Source: Exiguobacterium sp. s48
GTDB taxonomy: Bacteria; Bacillota; Bacilli; Exiguobacteriales; Exiguobacteriaceae
DNA length: 61,232 bases
Direction of reading: 5' to 3'
NCBI RefSeq assembly: GCF_018617395.1
Contig: NZ_JACSKC010000005.1
Location: forward strand, 1 to 61,232
The notes under the pieces are model-generated. The model was given only the letters and a program-made list of their open reading frames with translations, ran no database searches and was not told where the DNA came from. The position numbers and the translations under genes were made by a program. Positions 33,748 to 43,250 of this stretch are shown here, in pieces; positions within the stretch are counted from its first letter, which is position 1, and every line of letters begins with the position of its first letter.

Positions 33748-34893
33748 ATGATATTTAAAAAAGGTGAACTTTTTAACGGTCCAGGTGGCCTTTCTCTTGG
33801 TGCGAAAAATGCACACGTGATTCATCCAGAGACAAACGAGGAGTATCGGATTGTACATGAATGGTCAAACGACTACGATGAGCAAGCTTGTAAAACATTC
33901 CGTTTCAACATCTGTGATGATATTGATGATAATTCCGTCCATCATGGGCCCGTCGAACAACTTCCAATCGGAGACAAGTCTGTCCTGGGTGACATCGATT
34001 GCTTCGCATTCGGATTCCCATGTAATGACTACAGCCAAGTAGGTGAAAAGCATGGATTGAACGGTACATTCGGCCCTCTCTATTCTTATGGAGTTAAAGT
34101 ACTGAACGAGTATCAACCAAAATTTTTCGTCGCAGAGAACGTCGGTGGTCTTCAAAGTGCCAACGAAGGTAAAGCGTTCATTCAGATTTTGACTGAGCTT
34201 GAAGAGTGCGGCTATGTATTGACGCCTCACCTCTATAAATTTGAACTTTATGGCGTCCCTCAGGCTCGTCACCGGATCATCATCGTTGGGATTCGCAAAG
34301 ATTTGGCAGAGCAAGGAATCGAATTTAAAGTTCCGGCGCCACTTAACACACTCGACAATGTCAAAACAGCAAGTGAAGCAATCTTGAACCCTCCGATTCC
34401 AGAAGATGCGATGAATAACGAACTGACCAAACATTCTAGTAAAGTGGTGGAGATGCTTGGACATATTCCACCTGGCGAAAATGCTTGGTACTTAGGGATT
34501 CCAGAACATTTGCGATTAAACGTCAAAGGTGCACGTCTGAGCTCGATTTATAAACGATTAGACCCGAACCGTCCAGCGTATACGGTGACTGGTAGCGGTG
34601 GTGGCGGTACGCATATGTATCATTGGGAAGAAGAACGTGCTTTGACAAACCGTGAGCGGGCCCGCCTCCAAACATTCCCGGATGATTTCGTATTTATTGG
34701 GAGCAAAGAACAGGTACGCAAACAAATCGGCATGGCCGTTCCCCCTGCAGGAGCTCAAATTGTTTTCGAGGCGATTTTGAAGACCTTTGCTGGTATAGAA
34801 TATGAATCAGTTGAACCTACTCCTAAACTTCAACTCAACAATTTAAAAGGGAAAAAAGCTGTCGCTATTAAAGATGCTTTACTAACAAAGTAA
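33748..34893 (+). CDS. DNA (cytosine-5) methyltransferase
   Basis: A 381-residue C5-cytosine methyltransferase with motifs in order: I ELFNGPGGLSLG (7-18), IV FGFPCNDYSQVGE with catalytic Cys92, VI FFVAENVGGL, VIII PQARHRIIIVGIR, IX NRERARLQTFPDDF and X QIGMAVPPAGAQIV. The variable target-recognition region lies at about 215-275. ATG 33748 follows GAGGAG. It diverges from the AlwI-like operon and converges with the Z1 gene. It is the only intact C5-methylase in the molecule, so it may also be what protects against the Sau3AI-like enzyme or substitutes for the missing DISARM methylase; both are inference. Confidence 0.92.
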   Translation: MIFKKGELFNGPGGLSLGAKNAHVIHPETNEEYRIVHEWSNDYDEQACKTFRFNICDDIDDNSVHHGPVEQLPIGDKSVLGDIDCFAFGFPCNDYSQVGEKHGLNGTFGPLYSYGVKVLNEYQPKFFVAENVGGLQSANEGKAFIQILTELEECGYVLTPHLYKFELYGVPQARHRIIIVGIRKDLAEQGIEFKVPAPLNTLDNVKTASEAILNPPIPEDAMNNELTKHSSKVVEMLGHIPPGENAWYLGIPEHLRLNVKGARLSSIYKRLDPNRPAYTVTGSGGGGTHMYHWEEERALTNRERARLQTFPDDFVFIGSKEQVRKQIGMAVPPAGAQIVFEAILKTFAGIEYESVEPTPKLQLNNLKGKKAVAIKDALLTK

Positions 34894-34979
34894 GAGCGGG
34901 TAAGTTTTATTAAATTGTTTATAGTAATTCTTATTAAATGTAGCATCGTTTTTAAAATTCAGTTCTTCAACAAAGTGCG

Positions 34980-35018
34980 AAAAAGGAGCCCTCTTATTAA
35001 ATAAGACGGCTCCTTTTT
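34980..35018. terminator. Bidirectional terminator between methyltransferase and Z1 genes
   Basis: A 17-bp stem with one mismatch (34980-34996 with 35002-35018) and a TTAAA loop, ending in five T on each strand, lies between two convergent genes. Confidence 0.85.
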
Positions 35019-35038
35019 CGTAAATTTTAAAATCATGA

Positions 35039-37060
35039 TTAAAAGTTTTCAACATTGAATAGGACGTGAGATTCCCCCACAGGAAAACGGAACCAAGGAA
35101 TCCAAAATGGTGTGTCATCCCACTCTGATTTCACCCCAGGGTTCCTAGTTAAGATGACCAATGGAATTGACGGATCAGATGAAGTAGCTAAATCTTGGGT
35201 AGCTGGACTTAGTATTGACCCCAAAGCTTGGCTTCCCCTACTAGAAGCCAATCCGACATTCGCTTCAGTAATAATCAAATTAACTTTTTCATTCGAATAT
35301 TTTTGAATGTAATACGTATTTAAATACGAACAAATGACTTTTTCGTTCCAACTTCCTGTAGAAATTAATGGTATTCTCGATAAAATATCAGATACTAAGG
35401 ATATATCTATTGATATTACTTGTTTATGAGGAAATCCGTGTAACTTAGTGTCAATATAATTTGTAATAAGCTCTATCTTACTTTTATTAAACTCTGGAAT
35501 TCTAGGGAAAGTTGATTTTCCTGGTTTATAGATCCCAACAGTGGTAGGAATGACGTTTGGTCTAGTTGGTTTCACTACGTCGTGTTCTAAATATAATATG
35601 CTTTTAAACTCACCTGATTCAATAAGCTCTCGTTGTCTACTATCATGGTCACTAATTGTTGCAAAAATAGAAGCCAACTCTTGAGGAATAAAGATTCGGG
35701 TAACATTTAAGTCTTTAGATCTATATCCGCACATACGAGCATGTTGAAATAAAGTATCGACTTGTGGTCGACTAGAAGATCTTCCATAGTAAGTTACTAA
35801 TAATCGAGGTAATGTAATACCTCGGTTCAAGCGATTTCCTCCAATAACAAAATTAAACTTTTTATTAAAATTTAATTCACGAACACCGTTCGGGCTTGAA
35901 TTTACAACTAAAACATCATGTGAAGCAATATTTTGGTCTATAGCTTCTAATATTTTTGAAAAAACAGGAACACTAGAACATGTTCCTACTACGTCTTCAT
36001 ATGCACTATTTAAACCACTTAGTATATCAGTTCTAGTTTTATGCTCCGTTGGTATTTTCAAAGCATGAGTTAAATCCCTTATATAAGCTTTTATCATTAC
36101 TCGAAGTGTTTCATGCACTTGTTGAGAATGGCTTATGTGACTTAAATAAGTGAATTGATTATTTTGAGAATCTGGTTCTTCAAGGATTTTAATAGCCCCA
36201 GCTACAATAAAAGTATTTAGTGAAGATAGTAGTCCATCAGGCAAAATCGAAACATCTTCATCAAATATTTCTTTCAATTCTTGAACTTCTTCTAGATTCA
36301 CGTTTCGAATATAGTTCAATGAATTGATTTCGGAAAAGAACTCATCAATACCAACATATCCCTCTCCTGCTTTAGACAAAACTACAAATTCAGGATGAAA
36401 ACCACCATCAACGTCATTTTGAAGAACAATAGCTTGAGGTGTAGCCGTTACTTGTAACATAAGATGACTTGAAAAAACTTCTCGTAAATTTACTAATGCA
36501 GCATTAATAGTACTCACTTTATGTTCTGAATCTTCATTTCGTTGTTTTGTATTCAATCCAATTGCATCTGCTTCATCATCAATAATCAATGTTGGAACAT
36601 TTGCAATATCACTAAGTTTCGATAAAACTAGATTTAATTGTTCCAAGTCCCTCGGATCTTTTTTAGATATTATGACTAGTCCATCAGTCTTCACATATAT
36701 ATCTAGTAAACCCATGTCGTCTTTTTCTAATTCTGAAATTTTCTTTATATAAGGTGTGGATAAAGCATCTTCCGATCTTCCGACAGTTTGGGTTTGTAGC
36801 GTATTGTTTCTATCAGTTAAAATGATGGACAATTTAAATGACTTATCGATTGCTATAGCTGTTGTCATATTTATTATATTTGTTTTTCCGCTTTGTACTA
36901 ATCCATATAATAATCCTAAAACTCTCTCAGGCTGATCTTCTTTAGGCGCGTAGTCAAAAATTTCTGAAGCCGTCTTTAACACTTGATTACTTGCTACTTC
37001 TCCTATTTCCTCAGTTAACCTTTTTTTAAAATATTCTACATTCGCTCCCAAGGGAACCAC
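35039..37060 (-). CDS. Z1-domain superfamily 2 ATPase
   Basis: A 673-residue protein. The P-loop is GLLYGLVQSGKTNIINM near residues 47-63. The Walker B-like LIIDDEADAIGL has the DDEAD signature (about 157-168), followed by LMLQVTATPQAIV (motif III) and, later, IGGNRLNRGITLPRL, the Z1-domain signature. Family knowledge: Z1 proteins occur with C5-methyltransferases, Vsr nucleases, GHKL ATPases and PD-(D/E)XK enzymes in restriction-like systems. Here it faces the methyltransferase. GTG 37060 and TTG 37051 are both possible starts; GAGGAG favours the TTG. AT-rich compared with the transfer region. Confidence 0.8.
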   Translation of the reverse strand: MVPLGANVEYFKKRLTEEIGEVASNQVLKTASEIFDYAPKEDQPERVLGLLYGLVQSGKTNIINMTTAIAIDKSFKLSIILTDRNNTLQTQTVGRSEDALSTPYIKKISELEKDDMGLLDIYVKTDGLVIISKKDPRDLEQLNLVLSKLSDIANVPTLIIDDEADAIGLNTKQRNEDSEHKVSTINAALVNLREVFSSHLMLQVTATPQAIVLQNDVDGGFHPEFVVLSKAGEGYVGIDEFFSEINSLNYIRNVNLEEVQELKEIFDEDVSILPDGLLSSLNTFIVAGAIKILEEPDSQNNQFTYLSHISHSQQVHETLRVMIKAYIRDLTHALKIPTEHKTRTDILSGLNSAYEDVVGTCSSVPVFSKILEAIDQNIASHDVLVVNSSPNGVRELNFNKKFNFVIGGNRLNRGITLPRLLVTYYGRSSSRPQVDTLFQHARMCGYRSKDLNVTRIFIPQELASIFATISDHDSRQRELIESGEFKSILYLEHDVVKPTRPNVIPTTVGIYKPGKSTFPRIPEFNKSKIELITNYIDTKLHGFPHKQVISIDISLVSDILSRIPLISTGSWNEKVICSYLNTYYIQKYSNEKVNLIITEANVGLASSRGSQALGSILSPATQDLATSSDPSIPLVILTRNPGVKSEWDDTPFWIPWFRFPVGESHVLFNVENF

Positions 37061-37165
37061 TCCTCACCTTTTTATATTCAAATTATAACCAATTAAATAG
37101 TAGAATGAGGCTATGATCTAAAAATAATTTTAAAATATTGGTCAATTCGAAAGTTATCTAGTTTT

Positions 37166-37191
37166 GTCTTTTAAACGAACGTTTAAAAGAC
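37166..37191. repeat. Perfect 12-bp inverted repeat upstream of the Z1 gene
   Basis: Arms 37166-37177 and 37180-37191 are exact complements with a 2-bp centre, about 105 bp upstream of the Z1 start. It could be an operator or a recombination site tied to the broken serine recombinase nearby. No gene lies in 37061-37338. Confidence 0.5.
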
Positions 37192-37341
37192 ATATTTGTG
37201 AATGAATCACCCGATTCACGAAGGGTGGGGTGACGCCCATTTATTTTTCGGGAGCATGTCCATAAACCCATCTTTTAATCAATGCCTCTTTTTTAGTATG
37301 ATTGACGGGAAACAGACAAACCCAAGGGATGGGATCATGTG

Positions 37342-37707
37342 ATGACGAGAATCGAATATGTCCGCAGGTCAACTATCGAGCAGAACCTGAAGTTGCAGCT
37401 CGACGAACTGAATGAGCGGGAGTCACCTCCATATCCTCACCTTGGGAGTCGACACCTCAACGCCCGCGGACAAGCTCTTTTTCACGCTGATGGCCGGACT
37501 GACCGAGATGGAACGCGAACTGATCCGAGAACGAACGCCGGACTGAGCGCAGCGAGGGTGATAGGACGGATTGGGGACAGGAAGCCGATTGATTCGGAGG
37601 TCATGACTCGAACTATGTTGATTTACGAGGCAGAGATGGCCGTCTTCGATATCTCGAAAACGCTTGGTATCTCGCAATCCACCTCCTACAAGTACATGAG
37701 ACAGTGA
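37342..37707 (+). pseudogene. Broken serine recombinase (resolvase family)
   Basis: The N-terminal piece reads MTRIEYVRRSTIEQNLKLQL, the usual resolvase start with the catalytic Ser. The reading then jumps: GVDTSTPADKLFFTLMAGL with TEMERELIRERT is in another frame (from 37445), and the C-terminal piece AGLSAARVIGRIGDRKP to TLGISQSTSYKYMRQ (helix-turn-helix) is back in the first. A segment of the catalytic domain is missing as well. Two frameshifts plus a deletion make it non-functional. Confidence 0.8.
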
Positions 37708-37726
37708 GACAGAAAGAAAGGACGTC

Positions 37727-37951
37727 ATGAGCTTCCCCGTCACCGGGTTGAACCTGCCTGACTGGTTGCGACTGTGTTCGCAGGAAGAATGGGGTCTGGT
37801 AGAGCTATTGCCGGCATCCGTCGATATGAGCTCCGGGACGACCATCTTCCTCCTCCGACTTGGGCTCGTTCATCTCGCCTACAGCTCCAAGGAGAAGCGA
37901 GACGGGATTGAAGTACGGGTACTGCTCAGTGACGGGCGCATCCACGAATGA
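37727..37951 (+). CDS. Hypothetical small protein
   Basis: A 74-residue protein (NLPDWLRLCSQEEWGLVELL, then strands TTIFLLRLGLVHLAYSS). AAAGGA precedes the ATG. It follows the broken recombinase by 19 bp and may itself be a remnant. No family is recognised. The DNA from 37952 to 38255 has only a weak frame without protein-like features. Confidence 0.35.
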   Translation: MSFPVTGLNLPDWLRLCSQEEWGLVELLPASVDMSSGTTIFLLRLGLVHLAYSSKEKRDGIEVRVLLSDGRIHE

Positions 37952-38255
37952 ATGGCGTGCATCGAGGCGATCCGTTTTGAGGACCTATGTACGACTCCGT
38001 ACGTCGGAACCGTTTACAACAAGTTAGGATGGATGGGTGCGATATCTGCTACTCTCCGATGTCTAAGACCTCCGATTCCGCCACGGACATGTCGGAATCT
38101 TGAACTTCAAACCGGAGGCGAAGTTCGGATGAACGCAGATACGAAATATACTCTCCCCTCTTCATGTCTTGGAGTATTATCCTTCCATTTACCTCAAAGG
38201 AAAGGAACAGTAGTGACCTTCGTTGAGAAGCACAGAGCGAAAGAACAGGTGAGGG

Positions 38256-39203
38256 TTATTTCTGTGCTTCATTGTAGATTTGAATCAAGAGAGTGATGTT
38301 AGCACCTGCGAGGTTGAGGGCATATTGGGTCAAATAGTCCGGCGTATTAATAACGTTCGCCCCTTGCCCATGTCCCGTGTTATTATTTCGGACGGTCGGA
38401 AGACCCTCCAATGTTGTTCTTAGCGAGTTAAGCTGGGTCTGGTAATAGTTCGGTAGGAACTGGTTGTCGAAAAGCGTTTTTATGAGTGCGACGGCCGTCC
38501 CTTTACCTGTCGACCACCCTTTTGCTTGGCAAATGGTTTTCATCGTGCTCTCGAACGCCTTGGCGGCAGAAGTGATGGCGGCCTTGTTGTCTCCGTTCCG
38601 ATACTGCTCATGTGCCTCCAGATACTCATCAAGGGGACCTGAGAATCCTGTACTGTGCATGAGGATCAGCGCGGGCTTGACAGCCTCGATGTGGAGGATG
38701 GTGGAGTTAATTTTGACGAAGCGATCTTCTACAAACTCTAAACCCACTCCATTTTCTCGAAATCTATGATTTAGTTTTTCAATATCTTGTTGATTAGATA
38801 AACCTAATATGAGAGAGGACCTTACTAACAATTCGAGTATGTCAACCACCCAATCCCCCACTTCACACATTCGAATAAAGTCTTGTGAAGCATTTATAGG
38901 GTTATAGTGGTGACGGATGAGACCCGGAGCCTGTGAAAAATTAAATAACCCATGTTCAGCACAAATATGAGTATTAATTTCTTTGAACACTTTTTCAACT
39001 TCAGGAGAAGTGTGCGCTTTAGAGAAAAGATCACTCCCATTTGAATACACTTTATATACAGAATTCAAAAAGTGATGAATTTGTATTCTGAGGCGTTCCG
39101 ATAAGTAACCGTCATATGGGAGTAATTCGATATCTTTTGGGTTGTTTCGCTGTGAAAAGAGCATATGTATCGCCTCCACAATTTTTTTAACCTCTAATGA
39201 CAT
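38256..39203 (-). CDS. Abi_C-like (abortive-infection C-terminal) protein
   Basis: A 315-residue soluble helical protein. The C-terminal part matches the abortive-infection C-terminal pattern: AAKAFESTMKTICQAKGW, LIKTLF, LPTVRNNNTGHGQG with an RN..H-type core, then a final ALNLAGANITLLIQIY helix. The R-x4-6-H arrangement is reminiscent of HEPN-type RNases, so RNA cleavage is plausible. The N-terminal 170 residues are unassigned. It is an orphan gene within decayed DNA, with a weak ribosome binding site. Confidence 0.65.
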   Translation of the reverse strand: MSLEVKKIVEAIHMLFSQRNNPKDIELLPYDGYLSERLRIQIHHFLNSVYKVYSNGSDLFSKAHTSPEVEKVFKEINTHICAEHGLFNFSQAPGLIRHHYNPINASQDFIRMCEVGDWVVDILELLVRSSLILGLSNQQDIEKLNHRFRENGVGLEFVEDRFVKINSTILHIEAVKPALILMHSTGFSGPLDEYLEAHEQYRNGDNKAAITSAAKAFESTMKTICQAKGWSTGKGTAVALIKTLFDNQFLPNYYQTQLNSLRTTLEGLPTVRNNNTGHGQGANVINTPDYLTQYALNLAGANITLLIQIYNEAQK

Positions 39204-39478
39204 TCCATATGGTTCGCATCGAATCTAGGCCGCGATGAAACCTCTCTAAAGAATTATCCAATCACTGCGAGAACTCCTGCTTCAGAGGGGTAATAAGTGA
39301 TTTATGGCTAGTTTGACTTGTTGAATTAAACTCCGGAGAATGCCCCAAGCGTGAGGAGCTTTTCAAAATCTGCGTCTCTCTAGTGAAATGACGACAAGGC
39401 AGGGAGGCGGCTCCCTATCTTCTTCTAGTAATTGGAATCTCATATACCGGTCTCGGAAACGATTGAGATCGGACGCCC

Positions 39479-39506
39479 CACCAAAAGAGAAGGTTGTCTT
39501 TTGGTG
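39479..39506. terminator. Hairpin near small membrane ORF
   Basis: A perfect 10-bp stem (39479-39488 with 39497-39506) is followed by GCGCCTTTGG. A weak terminator or mRNA structure. The surrounding 39204-39588 holds no gene that I can support. Confidence 0.35.
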
Positions 39507-39588
39507 CGCCTTTGGTATTATATTAGATTCTCCGCATCGTTTTGAACTTGTAGCAGACTTATATATGTAAAATAACGGTATATGAGGT

Positions 39589-39735
39589 ATGTCGAATGCC
39601 AAAGGGGCAAAGAGAAAAAAGTTTGTTAAACCGTGGGTTCGTGTACTCGCAATAGGGTTGTGGATGTTGTCAGGCATTATAGTGATTGATATTTTCCTTA
39701 GTGACGATGAACTAACCAATGAGAAAATGGAATAA
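39589..39735 (+). CDS. Small single-pass membrane protein candidate
   Basis: A 48-codon frame encodes a basic N-terminus (AKGAKRKKFVKPWVR), one hydrophobic helix (VLAIGLWMLSGIIVIDIFL) and an acidic tail. The protein looks real in composition, but the ribosome binding site (GAGG, one base from the ATG) is poor. No relatives are recognised. Confidence 0.35.
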   Translation: MSNAKGAKRKKFVKPWVRVLAIGLWMLSGIIVIDIFLSDDELTNEKME

Positions 39736-39781
39736 GAAGTAACTCAGCAATGTTATGATGACGCAGGAATTTTGTAAAGCT

Positions 39782-39858
39782 GGTGTTTAAGACGATAAAC
39801 AGAGTGCTGAATAACGCGATTTTCAGTGGGGACATAATGGAGATGAAATATGAAACAA
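39782..39858 (+). pseudogene. Remnant of a second yolD gene
   Basis: The bases 39816-39836 are identical to 31035-31055 inside yolD, and the surrounding frame reads RVLNNAIFSGDIMEMKYE, matching [21 protein letters not shown] of the intact copy. No start or end of the gene remains. It is about 8.8 kb from the intact gene and lies in decayed DNA. Confidence 0.75.
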
Positions 39859-40046
39859 TCGTGATCCGTTCTTTTTATAATTCAACTTAATCATTTTATA
39901 TGTAGCCTTCAGATTAACTATAAGTATAATTTTACCTTTTTTACTAGGTAAACCCTTTTCTCACCTTTGGTTCATAGCATTTCGAGTTTATAATGGGATA
40001 CATGCGGTATGGTATACTAAAAAAAATGACCTGGAGTGAATAGGAT

Positions 40047-40784
40047 ATGACCTCAAACGAAACAAAAGTAAAATCATTTCGTGTCTCTGAAGAAGTGACA
40101 GAACATATTCAACGTTTAATGCAAGAACGACAACTAACGACGAATCAATTGTTCGAAGAATTTATTCAATTGGCTGATAAACAATCACCAGACCCATTAA
40201 TCGATGAAGAAAATGGTGTACTTGAAACTACACTTAATCAGATTACTTCACTCTTTCAAGAACGAGCGCTTCGCTTAGAGAAGCAACAAAAAGAAACTCA
40301 ACGTATGACAATTCAATATACCGAAACGATACGAGAACTCGAAGACAGTGTTGTGAAGGAAAGTGAAGACCTTCATCGAGAATATGAAGAAAAAGTCATG
40401 CAACATCAGGAAGAGCTAGAACAACTTCAACAGCAATTGGACCAAATACATACAGATAAACAAAACTTACTAAACACACTGGAGTTGGAGAAACAATCAG
40501 CGAAAGAAGAGTTGAAGGTTCATAAAAAGACGATTTTTGATTTGGAAGGGACTATTCGAAAGTTAGAAGAGAGTCAAAAACAATTAAATCGCCAAAACCA
40601 AAATTTAATGGATGCGGTGGATGAATTAAAAAGCAAATCACGTCGAAGTGATCAACTCGAAGAGGAGAATCAAAAACTTCACTTAGAAGTGCAACTTCTT
40701 CGACGCGAGAAAGAAACGTTTGAACATCGACTACAAGAACAGGTGGAGCTTGCTGTTCTTCGGGAACGAAACCATAATTCTTAA
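40047..40784 (+). CDS. KfrA-like DNA-binding coiled-coil protein
   Basis: A 245-residue protein. Residues 5-45 look like a ribbon-helix-helix or short helix-turn-helix (KVKSFRVSEEVTEHIQRLM, then LTTNQLFEEF). From about 75 to the end it is one long coiled coil rich in Glu, Gln and Leu. This layout matches KfrA-type plasmid proteins that bind DNA and form filaments assisting partition. It has its own promoter region and terminator, and precedes the second secreted cassette and the ParA operon. Confidence 0.6.
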   Translation: MTSNETKVKSFRVSEEVTEHIQRLMQERQLTTNQLFEEFIQLADKQSPDPLIDEENGVLETTLNQITSLFQERALRLEKQQKETQRMTIQYTETIRELEDSVVKESEDLHREYEEKVMQHQEELEQLQQQLDQIHTDKQNLLNTLELEKQSAKEELKVHKKTIFDLEGTIRKLEESQKQLNRQNQNLMDAVDELKSKSRRSDQLEEENQKLHLEVQLLRREKETFEHRLQEQVELAVLRERNHNS

Positions 40785-40792
40785 ATCAACAC

Positions 40793-40838
40793 AAAAAGTA
40801 CCTGCTTCATTACGACACGAATGAAGCAGGTACTTTTT
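40793..40838. terminator. Strong bidirectional terminator
   Basis: A perfect 19-bp stem (40793-40811 with 40820-40838) has five A/T at each outer end, between the rightward KfrA-like gene and the leftward cassette B. It serves both. Confidence 0.9.
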
Positions 40839-40848
40839 CTTTGTACAT

Positions 40849-41517
40849 TTAAAAAGGAAGAAATGAAAGTATACTAGTTTCTTTAAAAATAAAGAATATT
40901 ATAATTGTTGAAACAGTTAAAATTATTCGTCGATCTGTTATTTTAAAAAATATTGAATATAGAACAACCGCAGCTACAAAACTAAATCCACTGTGGATAT
41001 CAATTCCAAAGTAATTAATACGTATTTGAGTTGCTTCAGGATTAAATAAAAGATCCGGCAAGAAATAGTAACCTTTTTTTAATAAATATGCCGTTGGTAT
41101 TGAAGCCAAAACGGCACCCGCTACCCCTCTTTGGCCAGCACCCCAAATAATAAAGCCATAAATGAATGAAAAAAGACCGATGATCAACCAGAGCCAAAAA
41201 AATTGATAAGGAAAAAATCCTAAATTCAAATAATACATCAAATAGTATGCTAATACCGAGGATACAAGTAAAGTTACTGTATACATCGAAGCTTTTCTAC
41301 GTGAAGTACTAAAAATTGCAATTAATGTTACAAGGAAAAGCCAAAACTCAAGTGTAGTATCAAAGCTAATCCATGAAGAACCACTTGCATATTGATCTAA
41401 CCATCCTAGAAAAGCTCCCATTAACCCAAAAATAATAAAATATTTATATTTTTTAGAAAAAATTGTTACATTATTTTCATTTTTTGATATAGAGCTATTC
41501 ATATGTCTTTGATTCAT
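40849..41517 (-). CDS. Polytopic membrane protein, cassette B
   Basis: A 222-residue protein with about six hydrophobic helices (for example FIIFGLMGAFLGWLD, FWLFLVTLIAIF, FFPYQFFWLWLIIGLFSFIYGF, SFVAAVVLYSIFF). No transporter ATP-binding or catalytic motif is present. The start is ambiguous: ATG 41517 lies too close to AAAGG, and ATG 41502 rather far. It is the third gene of cassette B, 11 bp after the membrane-anchored protein. Possible immunity or export role; no family is recognised. Confidence 0.55.
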   Translation of the reverse strand: MNQRHMNSSISKNENNVTIFSKKYKYFIIFGLMGAFLGWLDQYASGSSWISFDTTLEFWLFLVTLIAIFSTSRRKASMYTVTLLVSSVLAYYLMYYLNLGFFPYQFFWLWLIIGLFSFIYGFIIWGAGQRGVAGAVLASIPTAYLLKKGYYFLPDLLFNPEATQIRINYFGIDIHSGFSFVAAVVLYSIFFKITDRRIILTVSTIIIFFIFKETSILSFLPF

Positions 41518-41528
41518 CCTTTCGTATT

Positions 41529-43151
41529 TTATTTAGTAAGTCGCAGTAATAGAAGATATTGATACATAGTTTCGACACTTAAAATATTATAATCACCTTT
41601 CAATAAGACTATATTCTCAATTTCCTGCATCTCATAAAAGGAATTTATTTCTTCTTCTCTAATTTTTTCTCCATTTCGATTTTTTAACATTTGGTACATA
41701 AAAAATTCTTCACACGTCATATTTTCTTGATGATTTTCTATGCCTGTCTGTAATCTGTTCCACAACTTTCTATGATGAATTTTGTCTTGGTTAAAAATAT
41801 AATCTAAATCTATTCCTGCCATAATAGAGCGATAATCGTTGTTTTGAAAGGCTTGGTTAATCTCTTTTTTTAAACGGCTTTGTTGATGAGATGTCAAACG
41901 ATAGCCTTGTAAATATGCTGCTTGAAATAAATAATAGTTTTCAGTGATATTATTTTCACCAGATACTTTCTTCAATATATTTCTAGATTTTATACCTGGC
42001 ATTTCAATATTTTGTTCAACTGCTAATAGCGTTTGATAAAAAATCTCCACCTGGGACTCAGGTAAATTAGTGTTTTTTAAATGCTCTGTTAAGAGTGGTG
42101 TAAGTGAGCTGATATTTTTGGCTCTTAAGTGTGTCATTATTATTTCCCATTGAAACATTTCAATTAAGTTGTTTTCTTCGAAGACTACTAAGGGATAAAG
42201 TGACGTAGCATTTTTTTGAGTTGAATAAAGATATTGTAAATATGATTTTCTTGTTTTTACTTCGAGTTGATCACCAGATAACTCAACTAACTTTAGGTTG
42301 TAATACATAACACGTAAATCAAATGTATAATCAATTTTCTGAGCATTTATTTTTTTTATAATCGAATCTGGATTAAACTGCTTATGTAGAATAACGCTCA
42401 ATGAAAATGCATAATAAAGTGTTTCTGAATCAGTAATATTTCCGATGTCAATATTATCTATTATTTCATATCCGATATCACGAATATTTTTATGATTCGT
42501 ATGCAGTGGAGCATTCATATTTACTAAATCAAAATACCATTTTAAATAGTAAAGCAAAGTTTCTGAATCACTTTCATTCAAAATAAAATCTCCTATAATT
42601 TTGGTCGCTTCTGCACTAACAGCATCATTAGTACTTATAGAACCATAATATATCAAGTAAGGATTTGCTTCAGTCAAACAATTTTTACATGTAAATTGTT
42701 GTTGCAAATCATTATTTATCATTTGATGAATATCATTAATAGAATTGCTTTTATATTCTTTTATTATGTCTAAATAAATATAGTTTGAAGGATCTTCTTT
42801 CACTTTATTTAAAGTTTGTTTAATAAAATTATTGGTTATTTCTTCATTTACAGGAGAATCTAATAACTCTAAAATCTTTATATAATAATATGTTTGATCG
42901 ATACTTTCATTGAACGTATCAATACGTGTAGAAACAAATCCTGCAGAAGATACCATCTTATTGAGAAAAGAGTATATTTTTTTTTCTTTAGAAGAACTTT
43001 CGTTTGGTGATTTTTTGTCATAATCAATAAGTTCTAATTCAAGTGGCATAACCATATTAGATCTATACGATGTATTAAAATAATTCAAGGTACAAAAACT
43101 TAGAACTATTAGTATAAAAATTATAAAATAAACTCGTTTTTTAGTGTTCAT
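41529..43151 (-). CDS. Membrane-anchored helical extracytoplasmic protein, cassette B
   Basis: A 540-residue protein with one N-terminal transmembrane helix (about 7-22, VYFIIFILIVLSFCTLNYF) and a large outside part made almost entirely of helices, possibly an alpha-alpha toroid or repeat fold. No catalytic motif is seen. GAGG precedes the ATG. It occupies the same place in cassette B as the 355-residue beta-rich protein in cassette A, though I see no sequence similarity between them. Confidence 0.55.
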   Translation of the reverse strand: MNTKKRVYFIIFILIVLSFCTLNYFNTSYRSNMVMPLELELIDYDKKSPNESSSKEKKIYSFLNKMVSSAGFVSTRIDTFNESIDQTYYYIKILELLDSPVNEEITNNFIKQTLNKVKEDPSNYIYLDIIKEYKSNSINDIHQMINNDLQQQFTCKNCLTEANPYLIYYGSISTNDAVSAEATKIIGDFILNESDSETLLYYLKWYFDLVNMNAPLHTNHKNIRDIGYEIIDNIDIGNITDSETLYYAFSLSVILHKQFNPDSIIKKINAQKIDYTFDLRVMYYNLKLVELSGDQLEVKTRKSYLQYLYSTQKNATSLYPLVVFEENNLIEMFQWEIIMTHLRAKNISSLTPLLTEHLKNTNLPESQVEIFYQTLLAVEQNIEMPGIKSRNILKKVSGENNITENYYLFQAAYLQGYRLTSHQQSRLKKEINQAFQNNDYRSIMAGIDLDYIFNQDKIHHRKLWNRLQTGIENHQENMTCEEFFMYQMLKNRNGEKIREEEINSFYEMQEIENIVLLKGDYNILSVETMYQYLLLLRLTK

Positions 43152-43198
43152 TTTTTCCTCATATCAATCAATTAAAAATTGTTCTCAGCATTTATAAA

Positions 43199-43231
43199 GT
43201 GATGCCATAAGTTTTAAGCCTATGGCATCAC
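43199..43231 (-). terminator. Hairpin between cassette B genes
   Basis: A perfect 11-bp stem (43199-43209 with 43221-43231) lies between the secreted-protein stop codon (43251) and the membrane-protein start (43151). It mirrors the hairpin at 27661-27707 in cassette A. Few T follow on the leftward strand, so partial termination or mRNA protection is likely. Confidence 0.65.
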
Positions 43232-43250
43232 ATAAATTTTTAATTACTTA

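Noticed and set aside
37952-38296. A 114-codon plus-strand frame
   Set aside because: No ribosome binding site, unusual composition, and it overlaps the 3' end of the Abi_C-like gene on the other strand.
39363-39719. A 118-codon minus-strand frame
   Set aside because: It crosses a hairpin and the opposite small membrane ORF, lacks a ribosome binding site and has low-complexity composition.
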